From JAYWDA01 sp043747555 (lineage in GTDB: Bacteria; Bdellovibrionota; Bdellovibrionia; Bdellovibrionales; Bdellovibrionaceae), in the NCBI GenBank assembly GCA_043747555.1, contig JAYTOY010000021.1:1-47856 (forward strand): a DNA stretch of 47,856 nt, read 5' to 3'. A program made the position numbers and the translations under genes. How positions within the stretch are numbered: the stretch's first letter is position 1; every line of letters starts with the position of its first letter. The notes under the pieces were generated by a model. It was not told where the DNA came from and ran no database searches. It saw only the letters and a program-made list of their open reading frames with translations. Below are positions 8,419 to 16,591 of this stretch, piece by piece.

Positions 8419-9117
8419 TTATTCTTCCATATTAATTGTGAAGGGCCGACCAAGGATCTGACCGACTTCGGCTTTATCAACTTGAACTTGGCCAGACTCA
8501 CCTTCGACGCTTAAACCTATTAAAACCCATTGGCGCGGCCAATAATCTGCGACATTTTTAAAATTAATTTGGGCTGGTCTTTCGTATTCGTCAAATCCAT
8601 CATCCCCGGGACGCTCGCCAAAAATTCGTGCCACCGGAATCCAAATAGGATTTATCTTTGTTAAGTCAGATGAATACTGACATTGCCCTTCGACTTTCAT
8701 CCTTGGCTTTTCCCCATTAACAGCAACACCTTCAGCTTCAAATTCAAAAGTGATTTTTTTGTAGGCCCGACAGCCTAAAACTTTTTCACCCGCACCCGTT
8801 GAAAAGGCGAAGTGCCCTAAACCTATTCCAAGACCTTGTTGGTCTTTGTAAATCTCTAGCCCCGAGACTAATCTTTCTTTGACGGCTGTATCCAGAATTG
8901 AACCGTGCAAATGAGTAAAATCATAAACTTGCCGGATAGCTGCTGGGTCCCGAACTGCTTGATATTTTCCCATATGAGTTCCAACCATCAAAGAACCCGC
9001 CAACATCCCTGCTGCCATAATTATTGAAACAGAATAAATAGGTCGCAACTGTCCTCCGATGGCATATTTAAAAAACCAAGATACCTTATTAGTGTATCGA
9101 AAGTTGGGCCCATGCAC
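8419..9117 (-). CDS. Predicted inner-membrane-anchored protein, unknown function
   Basis: 232 residues. One probable transmembrane helix lies near residues 26-48 (PIYSVSIIMAAGMLAGSLM). A ~180-residue domain follows, probably periplasmic, with repeated beta-strand character (ITFEFEAEGVAV, MKVEGQCQY, VLIGLSVEGESGQVQV). I do not recognise the family. The start is GTG with a poor ribosome site, so the true start is uncertain. It follows the ligase gene at 9280 by 162 bases on the same strand and could be cotranscribed with that operon. Its 3' end is two bases from the end of pepA. Confidence 0.7.
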   Translation of the reverse strand: MHGPNFRYTNKVSWFFKYAIGGQLRPIYSVSIIMAAGMLAGSLMVGTHMGKYQAVRDPAAIRQVYDFTHLHGSILDTAVKERLVSGLEIYKDQQGLGIGLGHFAFSTGAGEKVLGCRAYKKITFEFEAEGVAVNGEKPRMKVEGQCQYSSDLTKINPIWIPVARIFGERPGDDGFDEYERPAQINFKNVADYWPRQWVLIGLSVEGESGQVQVDKAEVGQILGRPFTINMEE

Positions 9118-9279
9118 AGCTCAACTTTAGTCTTGATTAATACTTAATTCAGAACCCAGCATTTAGCCTTCAGATTAAGAGTTTTTTCTTGATCTGCGTC
9201 TTTCTTGCAGGGATTTATGGAGCTCTCACAGTTAGCCGCAGAATTTTCTTAATTCAAGCTTTGCAGGCCATCATTGCAA

Positions 9280-10527
9280 TTATTTGCAGCAGGGGCTAGC
9301 GATATAGTTTTTAAAATGGACACTCATTTCTTCAGCTTCTCTGGCAATGGCAAGCATGCCCAGTTTAGCAGACCATCCATAAACATTTTCATTGGGACAC
9401 CTGGTTGGATCAACGGCTAAATCCGTTACGCACATTTTCTTATAGACCGCACCGGGACTGTTTAGACTTTCTGTGTCTGACTTTTCTCCGTGAGTTCGCA
9501 AGAAACCACCGGCTAATTCACAGCCGACCATGTAAATAACGGGTTCGGCCGAGGCTCCGTCTGATTTTACAACAGATGGAATGCCCTCTTGAATAATCAC
9601 TTCCTCCACATCACGACCGCCCTTGGCAGCTTTCATTTTTTTTCTGGATTTATAAGTCCAATCTAAAACGTCTTGTCCAGAGCCCACTTTGATGACAGCT
9701 AAGCCATAGGTACCTGCATTATTTTTAACAAAAGCAAATGGCTTTTGTTCAATCCCACGCTTGTCATATTCTTTTTTTAAGTCGGCCAAAAATTCGTCAA
9801 CCTGCTGAGCTAATTCTTTACGTGAGTCTTCACTGTTAATATCGAAATTAGCGAATTCTTTTGTCTCGACTCGAAACCGAAAAGGATCTTCACCGACAAT
9901 TTCACAAAATTCATTCACTAGATCATTATAATGTTTAAAGTAACGACTTTTTTTTCTTTGATACCAACCCAAACCCCGCGGCGGATTCATTGCAATCTTG
10001 ATGCTTTCACCCCAATCTTCGTGGGGTTCGGAAAAGTCATTATTGCTAACAATCAAATCAGGCTTAAAATTTTTAATCAAATCAGAGTCTGGCATTGCAG
10101 ACTCTACAATCACTGTCTTTCCGCTCGCACTTGTCATTGTCAAAGGAGTTTCTAACGGTTTAGCAAAGCCGACTTTGACTTCGAATCCAGCGCTTTCCAT
10201 AAGCTCTTTTATTGTGATCGCGTTTTCCCAATAATAAGGATTTCCGCTGTGCTCTTCAGGCACAAGTAAAATCTTTTTAACTCCGGAATAATGGGATTGA
10301 AGGTAAACTCGAAATAAATCAGGCGCCGTTTCTTTGTCCGTTGGGCAAATATTATTAAATCCTGCAGGAAAAATATTTGCATCGACGTTGGCCATTTTAT
10401 AGCCAGCATCTCGGATATCGTAACTTGAATAAATAGGGTATTTTGCCTGCGCAGTTTGGCCTTGAAACCACTGACAAATTTTATCGCTGTTATCCAAAAA
10501 CTTTTTATGCAAAAACGCTTGGCTCAT
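9280..10527 (-). CDS. gshA: Glutamate-cysteine ligase, proteobacterial GshA type
   Basis: 415 residues. The protein matches my memory of the glutamate-cysteine ligase family first described in Acidithiobacillus ferrooxidans: the N-terminal NVDANIFPAGFNNICP segment, KILLVPEEHSGNPYYWENA, and the central DAPR-like GTYGLAVIKVGSGQDVLDW region. It would join glutamate and cysteine using ATP, the first step of glutathione synthesis. It is the last gene of a coupled operon: its ATG overlaps the stop of the TPR lipoprotein gene as ATGA. The C-terminus ends ASPCCK with a vicinal cysteine pair. Family assignment is from recognition, not a search; another ATP-grasp-like ligase is the main alternative. 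No gshB is visible in the window. Confidence 0.72.
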   Translation of the reverse strand: MSQAFLHKKFLDNSDKICQWFQGQTAQAKYPIYSSYDIRDAGYKMANVDANIFPAGFNNICPTDKETAPDLFRVYLQSHYSGVKKILLVPEEHSGNPYYWENAITIKELMESAGFEVKVGFAKPLETPLTMTSASGKTVIVESAMPDSDLIKNFKPDLIVSNNDFSEPHEDWGESIKIAMNPPRGLGWYQRKKSRYFKHYNDLVNEFCEIVGEDPFRFRVETKEFANFDINSEDSRKELAQQVDEFLADLKKEYDKRGIEQKPFAFVKNNAGTYGLAVIKVGSGQDVLDWTYKSRKKMKAAKGGRDVEEVIIQEGIPSVVKSDGASAEPVIYMVGCELAGGFLRTHGEKSDTESLNSPGAVYKKMCVTDLAVDPTRCPNENVYGWSAKLGMLAIAREAEEMSVHFKNYIASPCCK

Positions 10528-11582
10528 AAATTAGGATCTTTCTTGACAGATTTTTTCGGAGTTTTTAGCTTGAAATTCTTTTTTAAGGAATTGAGTTTTT
10601 CAGACTCTTCGGAAGGCGCCGTTACATTTTTGCCAGAAAATAACATTTCAGAAATTTCCTTTTCAAGGCGAATTGCAAAATCAAAATAATTTTTTAAGTA
10701 GGGATTAGAAAGTTCAGGATCTGTTGGCTTACGATACATATTTTCAGAAATAAGCTGATGCAAATCCTTCAGTCGTTCTAGTTTTGCAGCTCGCTCATCG
10801 TCCCGATTCCAGTGCGTCTGAATAAAGTTCCACTGGGCTTGATAATCTTGCATTAAATCTTCCGAAGCTTTTTGTGACCACAGTGGCACACCTTGCTCGA
10901 TGGCGCGCAATAAATAAACTTGAAGTCGCCTTTGACTTTGCACTTGCTGAACAATGTTTTCTTCGCTCAGTTGGGACATATTTGATTTTCCCATGCGATA
11001 CAAAGTTTCAGACAGCCAAACTCGGTCATGATTTAAATTATTTCTGCTCATTAGGTATTTAAGGCCTCGATCAGCTCTGTCCAGATAAGCCCTGGCTTCT
11101 TTTTCGTTACCTTGACGTGAATAAAGCGCTGCCAGACGAGCCGGTCGCTCAGCAAATTTCACTTCTTCAGACAAGTGTGCCGAATTTTCTAAGCCTACCA
11201 ATGTTGTAATAGCTTTTAAATCTTCCCCTAGAACTTCTAATACAAAAGTTGATTCATATCTGGCTCGAGCCCACATCGCCGGGTATTTATCGGGTCCCAA
11301 GCTTAGGATATCTTCGTAAATTTCTAAGGCTTTGCTAAAATCTTGCATATCATAATATGTTTTTGCTTCCACCAACCTAGAGGCTTGGTAATAAACTGTT
11401 TCTTTGTGGATCTGCCGAAAACCCTGAATTTCGTTTAAGGCGCGGACATGCTCGCCGGCACTAGATAATTTTTCGATGTCCACGAGCTGCTTTTGTTGAA
11501 GTGCGTCTTTTGACAGCTCGCCCTGCTCTGGGCGAGTCGCGCAACCGCATAAGAAAATGAAAAATAAATTTTTGATTTTCAT
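10524..11582 (-). CDS. TPR-containing lipoprotein
   Basis: About 352 residues from the ATG at 11580-11582, which overlaps the stop of the upstream ATPase gene as ATGA and has AGGA about 7 bases ahead. The start MKIKNLFFIFLCGCATRPEQ is a short lipoprotein signal with candidate lipid cysteine in FLCGC. The middle is helical with TPR-like units (ASRLVEAKTYYDMQDFSKAL; LAALYSRQGNEKEARAYLDR). The C-terminus is lysine rich (KKNFKLKTPKKSVKKD). It is probably envelope-attached and may act as a protein-binding scaffold. It sits between two ArsA-like ATPase genes and a glutamate-cysteine ligase gene, and its job there is not obvious. Confidence 0.82.
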   Translation of the reverse strand: MKIKNLFFIFLCGCATRPEQGELSKDALQQKQLVDIEKLSSAGEHVRALNEIQGFRQIHKETVYYQASRLVEAKTYYDMQDFSKALEIYEDILSLGPDKYPAMWARARYESTFVLEVLGEDLKAITTLVGLENSAHLSEEVKFAERPARLAALYSRQGNEKEARAYLDRADRGLKYLMSRNNLNHDRVWLSETLYRMGKSNMSQLSEENIVQQVQSQRRLQVYLLRAIEQGVPLWSQKASEDLMQDYQAQWNFIQTHWNRDDERAAKLERLKDLHQLISENMYRKPTDPELSNPYLKNYFDFAIRLEKEISEMLFSGKNVTAPSEESEKLNSLKKNFKLKTPKKSVKKDPNL

Positions 11583-12643
11583 CGGTCGTCCTTTTTCCAA
11601 TACGTGTTCATCTTTTCTAATCTTTTAATGTCTGAAATCTGAAACGAAAACTCGGGCAGCTTCAAAATTTCAACTTCACTTGGCAGACGCTTTTCTAAAG
11701 CCGCGTAATCTTTGACCCGCCTCTGATAATAAGATTTTAGACTCATATAAAGGCGATGCAACTCTTTCTCTTTGGCATCCAGGTCTTTAAAATCTTCTAA
11801 ATCGTTAATCCATTCAGGAAAGGCCCGATTTAAGATGACCGTCTTAAGATGATATCCGCCCTTTTTAATTTCTTTGGCAAAATGTTCGGCCTCTTTTAGT
11901 TTAGCGCTATCAAAACTGGTCACTAGACAAAAATGACAAACAGGACTCACCAAAAGTCTGTGAAAATCCAAAGTTCTTTTTTCTAACTGCCCTTGCCATT
12001 TTTCAATGTGCACAAAAAAATCAGAAAGTTCCCGCACAAAATCAGAGCCTGTCATAAGCTCTAAAGCTTTTAAAACCTGACGAGTGCCAGAATAAATTAA
12101 ATTCTGAATCACTCCACCCTTAGGCTGCCTGAACCATTTAGCAATGCCGTCACTAAAAAGGGCTGATATCTTTTGCGGAGCTTTTAAAAAATCCATGGCG
12201 TGCTTTGATGGTGGCGTGTCTAGAACAATCAAATCATAATCGCCAGATTCAAAGGCGGAATAAAGCTTTTCCAAGGCACTGAATTCCTGTGATCCGCTGA
12301 GCTGGGTGGTTAACTGCTGATAAAGTTTATTATTTAAAATTTTATTGGCGGCGTCTTCCTGGCGAGCGGCCCGTCGAACAAAGTCATCAAAAGTTTTTTT
12401 ATGATCAATGGTCGAAGCATACAAAAGAACATCCTTTGGAAGGCCAGGAACTTTTGTAATTTCAGTTTTTCCTTCGATTCCCAAGGTCTGCGCCAAACGC
12501 TTTGAAGGATCAATTGTCAGAACTAAAACTTTTTTCCCACTTCGGGCGGCCATCAAAGCCATGGCGGAAGCCATTGTGGTTTTTCCAACTCCACCACTGC
12601 CTACACAGATAAATATTTTTGCCTTATCCCAGGATGAAATCAT
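11579..12643 (-). CDS. ArsA/Get3-family ATPase (copy 1)
   Basis: 354 residues. The N-terminus carries the deviant Walker A of this family, GSGGVGKTTMASAMA, with the characteristic early lysine position occupied by S rather than K (family usual: KGGVGKTT). VLVLTIDPSKRLAQTLG and switch II VLDTPPSKHAMDFL (family: DTAPTGHTLRLL) follow. Members act as dimers that use ATP to move client proteins (tail-anchored proteins for Get3) or arsenite for ArsA. No ArsB-type pump and no metal-binding cysteine cluster are visible, so arsenite resistance is unlikely. It overlaps its neighbours on both sides by ATGA. A second family member is immediately upstream, and the pair may form a heterodimer (inference). 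Confidence 0.85.
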   Translation of the reverse strand: MISSWDKAKIFICVGSGGVGKTTMASAMALMAARSGKKVLVLTIDPSKRLAQTLGIEGKTEITKVPGLPKDVLLYASTIDHKKTFDDFVRRAARQEDAANKILNNKLYQQLTTQLSGSQEFSALEKLYSAFESGDYDLIVLDTPPSKHAMDFLKAPQKISALFSDGIAKWFRQPKGGVIQNLIYSGTRQVLKALELMTGSDFVRELSDFFVHIEKWQGQLEKRTLDFHRLLVSPVCHFCLVTSFDSAKLKEAEHFAKEIKKGGYHLKTVILNRAFPEWINDLEDFKDLDAKEKELHRLYMSLKSYYQRRVKDYAALEKRLPSEVEILKLPEFSFQISDIKRLEKMNTYWKKDDR

Positions 12644-13512
12644 GTTTTGATCTCGTGACTTAAAATTTCAATCATTTTCCAAGGCTGATTTTCAGTGATA
12701 AAAGGTAAAATTGTCGTCTTAGTTTTTAATTTTTTTATTCGGTCTTTGGCTTCATCTTGGCGCTCAACGACGGCTTCGACGTATTCAGCAAACTCGCCAA
12801 TCGAAGAATTTTCTTTTGCCAATTTTTTTAACTGCGGAGTTGTTAGATTAGTTTCAAGCATTTTATTAATGTAAATTTCGGGCTCGACTCCTAAAAAAGC
12901 ATGCAGCTCTTCGTAAAGTTCTTCAGCCTCTTTCAGCGGAAGATCTTCTGGCAAAGTCACAATGTGATACTGACATATTTTCTGATCTTTTAAAATTTTA
13001 TCGATGCCGCGATTTTGTTCCCCCATTGGACCAAAATTTATAGCTTGGGCCATCGCGGCCGGAGCCTTAATCAATGAAAGAAAGTGACCCGTAGCATAGG
13101 CATCAATCACTAAGCAGTCATATTCCATTTGGGGACCATGGTGCCTGGGACCGCTAGTAATTTTTCCAGTAATAGAGATTTCAGCCAAACCTGGCGCCAC
13201 ATTGATCAGACTTCGTGAGATCGGATTTTCAAAGAAAAGTTTATACAAACCTTCAATTTTTAATAGATGCCTTGCATATTCCTTCAGGCAGTCAGCCCCG
13301 CTCCAAAGGCTGATATCCAGATTTTTTTTCAGTGAAGTCGGATTAAAGCCCACCTCGTCCAAATCCAGAAAGTCCTTATAGAAGCTTTGATCTCCTAGCT
13401 CGACAAGAAGGACCCTTTTCCCTTCTAGAGACTTTTGAAAGGCCATCGCCAAGGCCACGATGGATTTCCCAACGCCGCCTTTGCCCGTGATAAAATGCAG
13501 TTCTTGAGCCAT
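12640..13512 (-). CDS. ArsA/Get3-family ATPase (copy 2)
   Basis: 290 residues. The deviant Walker A is intact, GKGGVGKSIVALAMA, including the signature lysine, and is followed by VLLVELGDQSFYKDF. Switch II reads VIDAYATGHFLSLIKAP, matching the DTAPTGH pattern of the family better than copy 1. It is shorter than copy 1 and differs strongly in sequence, so the two are ancient relatives rather than a recent duplication. It is the first gene of the four-gene coupled operon and is divergent from tig, with a 101-base shared promoter region. Likely a cytosolic dimeric ATPase; its client is unknown. Confidence 0.85.
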   Translation of the reverse strand: MAQELHFITGKGGVGKSIVALAMAFQKSLEGKRVLLVELGDQSFYKDFLDLDEVGFNPTSLKKNLDISLWSGADCLKEYARHLLKIEGLYKLFFENPISRSLINVAPGLAEISITGKITSGPRHHGPQMEYDCLVIDAYATGHFLSLIKAPAAMAQAINFGPMGEQNRGIDKILKDQKICQYHIVTLPEDLPLKEAEELYEELHAFLGVEPEIYINKMLETNLTTPQLKKLAKENSSIGEFAEYVEAVVERQDEAKDRIKKLKTKTTILPFITENQPWKMIEILSHEIKT

Positions 13513-13535
13513 GACTTATCCTAGCAAAATCGTTC

Positions 13536-13564
13536 TTGCCTTTAAAGTTCAATTCCCCTAGTAT
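13536..13564 (+). promoter_or_regulatory. Candidate sigma-70 promoter of tig
   Basis: TTGCCT (13536-13541) and TAGTAT (13559-13564) are separated by exactly 17 bases and face tig, giving an expected start near 13571 and a leader of about 43 bases. Each box matches consensus at four of six positions. Confidence 0.45.
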
Positions 13565-13613
13565 TCTCGCGCTACGGCGCTGTGCGCATATCGTTCCCAT
13601 TTCAAGGAGATCT

Positions 13614-14927
13614 ATGAAATCCCAAGTCGAAAAAGGCCAAGGCCTGACCAGAAAACTTAACGTTGAAGTGCCTGCTGAGGCAGTTAAGAGTGCCTTTCAT
13701 CGAGTTTTTGAAAGTATCCAACGAGATGTGGAAATCAAGGGCTTCCGAAAAGGCAAAGCTCCGATGGCAACGATTAAGACAATGTACGGCGACCGGGTCA
13801 AACAAGATGTCGTGCAAGAATTAATTCAAACTCATTATGGAAAAGCGTTGTCAGAACACAAAATGGAACCTTTGGGCTATCCTGATTTTGAATTCGATCA
13901 GCCAAAAGAAACAGCAGATTTTAAATTCACAGCCTCTTTTGATGTAAAACCAGAAGTAAAATTAAAAAAATATGAAGGCCTTGAAGTCGAAAAAGAAAAA
14001 TTAGAAGTCGATGAAAAAAAAGTGTCTGAGGTTTTAGAAAATATCCGAACCTCGCGCGCAAGCTTTGAAGATGTTCTGATCGCACGACCTGCCCAAATGG
14101 GCGACACCGCCGTGGTTGATTTCGAAGGCTACATGAATGATAAGCCTTTGGAAAATGGCGCTGGCAAAAATCATAATTTGGAATTGGGCGCAAACCAATT
14201 TATCGCTGGCTTTGAAGAGGGCCTTGTCGGAATGAATATTGGCGAAAACCGCACTCTTAATCTAAAGTTTCCAGAGCCGTATCACGCTGCTGAGCTCGCT
14301 GGCCAACCAGTCCAGTTTAAGGTGACGATGGTTGGTTTAAAGAAAAAAGTTTTACCTGAATTAAATGATGAATTTGTTAAAACTTTGGGTGGCCCTACTT
14401 CACTAGAGGATTTGAAAAAAACAATCCACGAAGATATGTCAAAAACCGAAGAAAAAAGAATTCAAGATGCCTTTAAAAATAATTTGCTAAAAAAACTTGT
14501 TGATAACAATCCCGTTGAAGTTCCAGCTTCTTTGTTGAAAGAACAAAAAGAAAGTTTAATAGCCGATTTCAAAAAACGTATGTCTGAACAAGCCATGTCA
14601 GAAGCTGACTTCCAAAATTATGTGCAAAAATGGGACAAAGACTTTGAAAAAACAGCTTCTGAAATGATTCAGTCTAGCTTTTTAATTGATGAAATTGCTC
14701 GCAAACATGAGTTGGTTGCCAGCCGCGAAGATGTCGATCAAAAACTGACTGAGTATGCGAAGGAAACTGGTATTGAAGAAACTAAACTTCGTGAATTTTA
14801 TAATAAGCCCGAATCAGCAAGTCGATTGGCTTACATGATCACCGAAGAAAAAGTCGTCGCTCATCTTTTAGCTTCAGCCAAGGTGAAAGAAGTTCCTAAG
14901 GGATCACTTCCTCTACAAGCGAACTAA
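13614..14927 (+). CDS. tig: Trigger factor, ribosome-associated chaperone
   Basis: 437 residues, the family's usual size. The N-terminal ribosome-binding domain has the signature GFRKGKAP. An FKBP-type prolyl isomerase domain follows (about 150-240: GDTAVVDFEGYMN, LGANQFIAGFEEGLVGM), then a long helical C-terminal chaperone region. It binds nascent chains at the ribosome exit and delays misfolding. A longer frame begins 26 codons earlier, but the ATG at 13614 has a clear AAGGAGA ribosome site and gives the standard N-terminus. In most bacteria tig directly precedes clpP-clpX-lon; here it is about 6.8 kb away and on the opposite strand. Confidence 0.97.
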   Translation: MKSQVEKGQGLTRKLNVEVPAEAVKSAFHRVFESIQRDVEIKGFRKGKAPMATIKTMYGDRVKQDVVQELIQTHYGKALSEHKMEPLGYPDFEFDQPKETADFKFTASFDVKPEVKLKKYEGLEVEKEKLEVDEKKVSEVLENIRTSRASFEDVLIARPAQMGDTAVVDFEGYMNDKPLENGAGKNHNLELGANQFIAGFEEGLVGMNIGENRTLNLKFPEPYHAAELAGQPVQFKVTMVGLKKKVLPELNDEFVKTLGGPTSLEDLKKTIHEDMSKTEEKRIQDAFKNNLLKKLVDNNPVEVPASLLKEQKESLIADFKKRMSEQAMSEADFQNYVQKWDKDFEKTASEMIQSSFLIDEIARKHELVASREDVDQKLTEYAKETGIEETKLREFYNKPESASRLAYMITEEKVVAHLLASAKVKEVPKGSLPLQAN

Positions 14928-14962
14928 AAAAAAGACCCGGCGTATGGGAATAGCGCCGGGCC
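14926..14962 (-). terminator. Rho-independent terminator of the flagellin gene
   Basis: A 7-bp GC-rich stem CCCGGCG/CGCCGGG (14936-14942 and 14954-14960) is followed on the minus strand by a run of eight T residues (14926-14933). It overlaps the tig stop codon at 14925-14927. On the plus strand there is no T-run, so it should stop flagellin transcription efficiently and tig only weakly. A second inverted repeat, GGATAAAA/TTTTATCC (14974-14995), lies over the flagellin stop codon. Confidence 0.85.
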
Positions 14963-14989
14963 TTACACACGGAGGATAAAACGGAGATT

Positions 14990-15823
14990 TTATCCAATTA
15001 ATTTTAAAGCTAATGAATTCACTTGATTGGCTTGAGCCAATGTTGAAGTGCCGGCTTGCAATAAAATATTATTGCGAGTCATTTCAGAAGTCGCCATAGC
15101 AACATCAGTGTCTCTGATACGACTATTGGCAGCACTTAAATTTTCTTCACTGATCCCTAAGTTATCAACAGTCGATGTCAGTCGATTTTGAAGCGCACCA
15201 AATGTGGCTCTCATTCCGTTAACACTTGATTGGGCTGTATCAATTTGGACAAGCGCATCTTGAGCGCCTTCTTTAGTTGTGTAATCAAGTCCATCAAGTC
15301 CTAAATTACTTAATGTGACATTATTTTGAGAAGCATCAAATACGATTCGATTTTCTTCGGGCTTATCATAGATACCCACTTGAAAATCAAATTTTGGCGC
15401 ATCTCCATTAAGAAGTTTTGTTGATCCCCAAGTTGTGACATTGGCGATACGATCGACTTCTGCTTTTAATTGTTGAACTTCTTTATCTAAAAATCCACGC
15501 TCTGTGGCACCGACAGTATCAGAAGCTGCTTGAATTCCCAACTCACGCAATCTTGTTGCGATATTGCTGATTTCATTTAATCCACCCTCTGCCACTTGAA
15601 CCATCGAGATTCCATCGTTGGCATTTCGGGCTGCTTGTCGTGATGACCTAATTTGGCTCTTGAAATTTTCTGAAATCGCTAAGCCTGCAGCATCATCAGC
15701 TGACTTATTGATTCGGCTTCCGCTAGCTAATTGAGCCATGCTGCTAGACAGACTTCTTTGACTTTGGACCAGGTTTCGTTGTGCATTGATCGCTGCTAAA
15801 TTTGTCGTGACTCTCATTCCCAT
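14990..15823 (-). CDS. fliC: Flagellin
   Basis: 277 residues. The conserved N-terminal helices (MGMRVTTNLAAINAQRNL, LASGSRINKSADDAAGLAIS, ARNANDGISMVQVAEGGLNE) and C-terminal helices (SRIRDTDVAMATSEMTRNNI, LAQANQVNSLALKL) form the filament core domains. The variable outer domain is reduced to a short segment, giving the small flagellin typical of Bdellovibrio. The MGM- start also matches that group from memory. It forms the filament and is exported through the flagellar apparatus. It is monocistronic, with a candidate sigma-28 promoter upstream and a strong terminator downstream. Predatory bacteria usually carry several flagellin paralogues; no other is in this window. Confidence 0.97.
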   Translation of the reverse strand: MGMRVTTNLAAINAQRNLVQSQRSLSSSMAQLASGSRINKSADDAAGLAISENFKSQIRSSRQAARNANDGISMVQVAEGGLNEISNIATRLRELGIQAASDTVGATERGFLDKEVQQLKAEVDRIANVTTWGSTKLLNGDAPKFDFQVGIYDKPEENRIVFDASQNNVTLSNLGLDGLDYTTKEGAQDALVQIDTAQSSVNGMRATFGALQNRLTSTVDNLGISEENLSAANSRIRDTDVAMATSEMTRNNILLQAGTSTLAQANQVNSLALKLIG

Positions 15824-15852
15824 ATGTTCCCCGTACTTTCCCCGTTGTGTGA

Positions 15853-15941
15853 TCCCGTCCTAGGCTTTGTGTTTGCAAGACCAAGACTCCGTTTGGCTTG
15901 CACCTATACTTACGGTACCAAACACAAAGTCTTTAACGGGA
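15853..15941. repeat. 23-bp imperfect inverted repeat around the flagellin promoter
   Basis: The arms at 15853-15875 and 15919-15941 match at 19 of 23 positions when one is reverse-complemented. Both contain TCCCGT, then seven variable bases, then TTTGTGTTTG, with identical spacing. The centre (43 bases) includes the candidate -10 box, and the right arm contains the candidate -35 box. The expected transcript would start inside the repeat and include only one arm, so it looks like a DNA-level site rather than an RNA hairpin. Confidence 0.7.
15909..15935 (-). promoter_or_regulatory. fliC: Candidate sigma-28 (FliA) promoter of flagellin
   Basis: On the minus strand TAAAGACT (15928-15935) and ACCGTAAG (15909-15916) are separated by exactly 11 bases, the spacing of the flagellar sigma-28 consensus TAAAGTTT-N11-GCCGATAA. 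The -35 matches at six of eight and the -10 at its CCG core. The expected leader is about 75 bases. Confidence 0.55.
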
Positions 15942-16003
15942 CCAAGGCACAGAATTGTGACCAAAGGATTAATGCGAAAGTCGAGACGACGTAAAATGAT
16001 TTT

Positions 16004-16552
16004 TTATTTTAAGGTGCAGTTATTATATTGCGAGAAGTATCGCTCACATACAGAGAATGGCGATTCGCAATCGGCTGGATCAGCTGATGTATATTGACTG
16101 TCTGGACACTCGCGCGCGGGCTGTTCCTGGACTAAAACCTGGAAGTCACCTTGACCAACGGCGGCCTGGTTCAGGACTAACGTGTAGTGAATCTTATTAA
16201 GACCTTTTTTAAACAAAGGTCTTTGGAACAAAGTCGAGATCCATAAATTTAAACTGGACGTAGTTCTAGACTGTACACTGTTATATAATTCAGTTTTTGA
16301 TCGAATGGTGCCATCAGCTCGGGTTGCAACAAGGGTAACGTGGTCTGCATTCAAGCCTTTAGGCCCCATAAAGTAATCATAGGCTGAAGGCTCTAAAACA
16401 ACATCTTGGCAGCTGTATCTGGCAGTTGTCCCAGCGGGACTTGCAGAACTTGCGGGGCAAAAAACGGTGACTCGCCCTGCAACCGGAACTGATTTCATAA
16501 GGGAACCGTGACTAAATCCTACAGCGAAAACTAAGGGCACAAGTGACGTCAT
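16004..16552 (-). CDS. Probable exported protein, unknown function
   Basis: 182 residues. The N-terminus MTSLVPLVFAVGFSHG is hydrophobic and could be a weak signal peptide, though it lacks basic residues. The remainder has six cysteines, three of them in the last 40 residues (ECPD, DCESPFSVCERY, NNC), suggesting disulfides in an oxidising compartment. The sequence RVTVFCP...RYSCQDVVLEPSAYDYF looks beta-rich. No family is recognised. It starts 39 bases after the ctpA stop on the same strand and may be the last gene of the ftsE-ftsX-envC-ctpA operon. The flagellin gene follows but has its own promoter. Confidence 0.65.
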   Translation of the reverse strand: MTSLVPLVFAVGFSHGSLMKSVPVAGRVTVFCPASSASPAGTTARYSCQDVVLEPSAYDYFMGPKGLNADHVTLVATRADGTIRSKTELYNSVQSRTTSSLNLWISTLFQRPLFKKGLNKIHYTLVLNQAAVGQGDFQVLVQEQPARECPDSQYTSADPADCESPFSVCERYFSQYNNCTLK

Positions 16553-16591
16553 GATCTATTCATCCCACAAGCCTTAGTGCAACAGCAAGAA

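Noticed and set aside
11579..13512. Arsenic-resistance operon
   Set aside because: The two ATPases are ArsA-family, but no arsR, arsB, arsC or arsD gene is present and the metal-site cysteines of ArsA are not apparent.
13536..13613. Upstream TTG start extending trigger factor by 26 residues
   Set aside because: The extension is unlike any trigger factor N-terminus, it overlaps the likely promoter, and the ATG at 13614 has an ideal ribosome site.
15867..16097. 76-codon plus-strand frame over the flagellin promoter region
   Set aside because: It crosses the promoter and the 3' end of the opposite-strand gene, has no ribosome site, and its product looks random.
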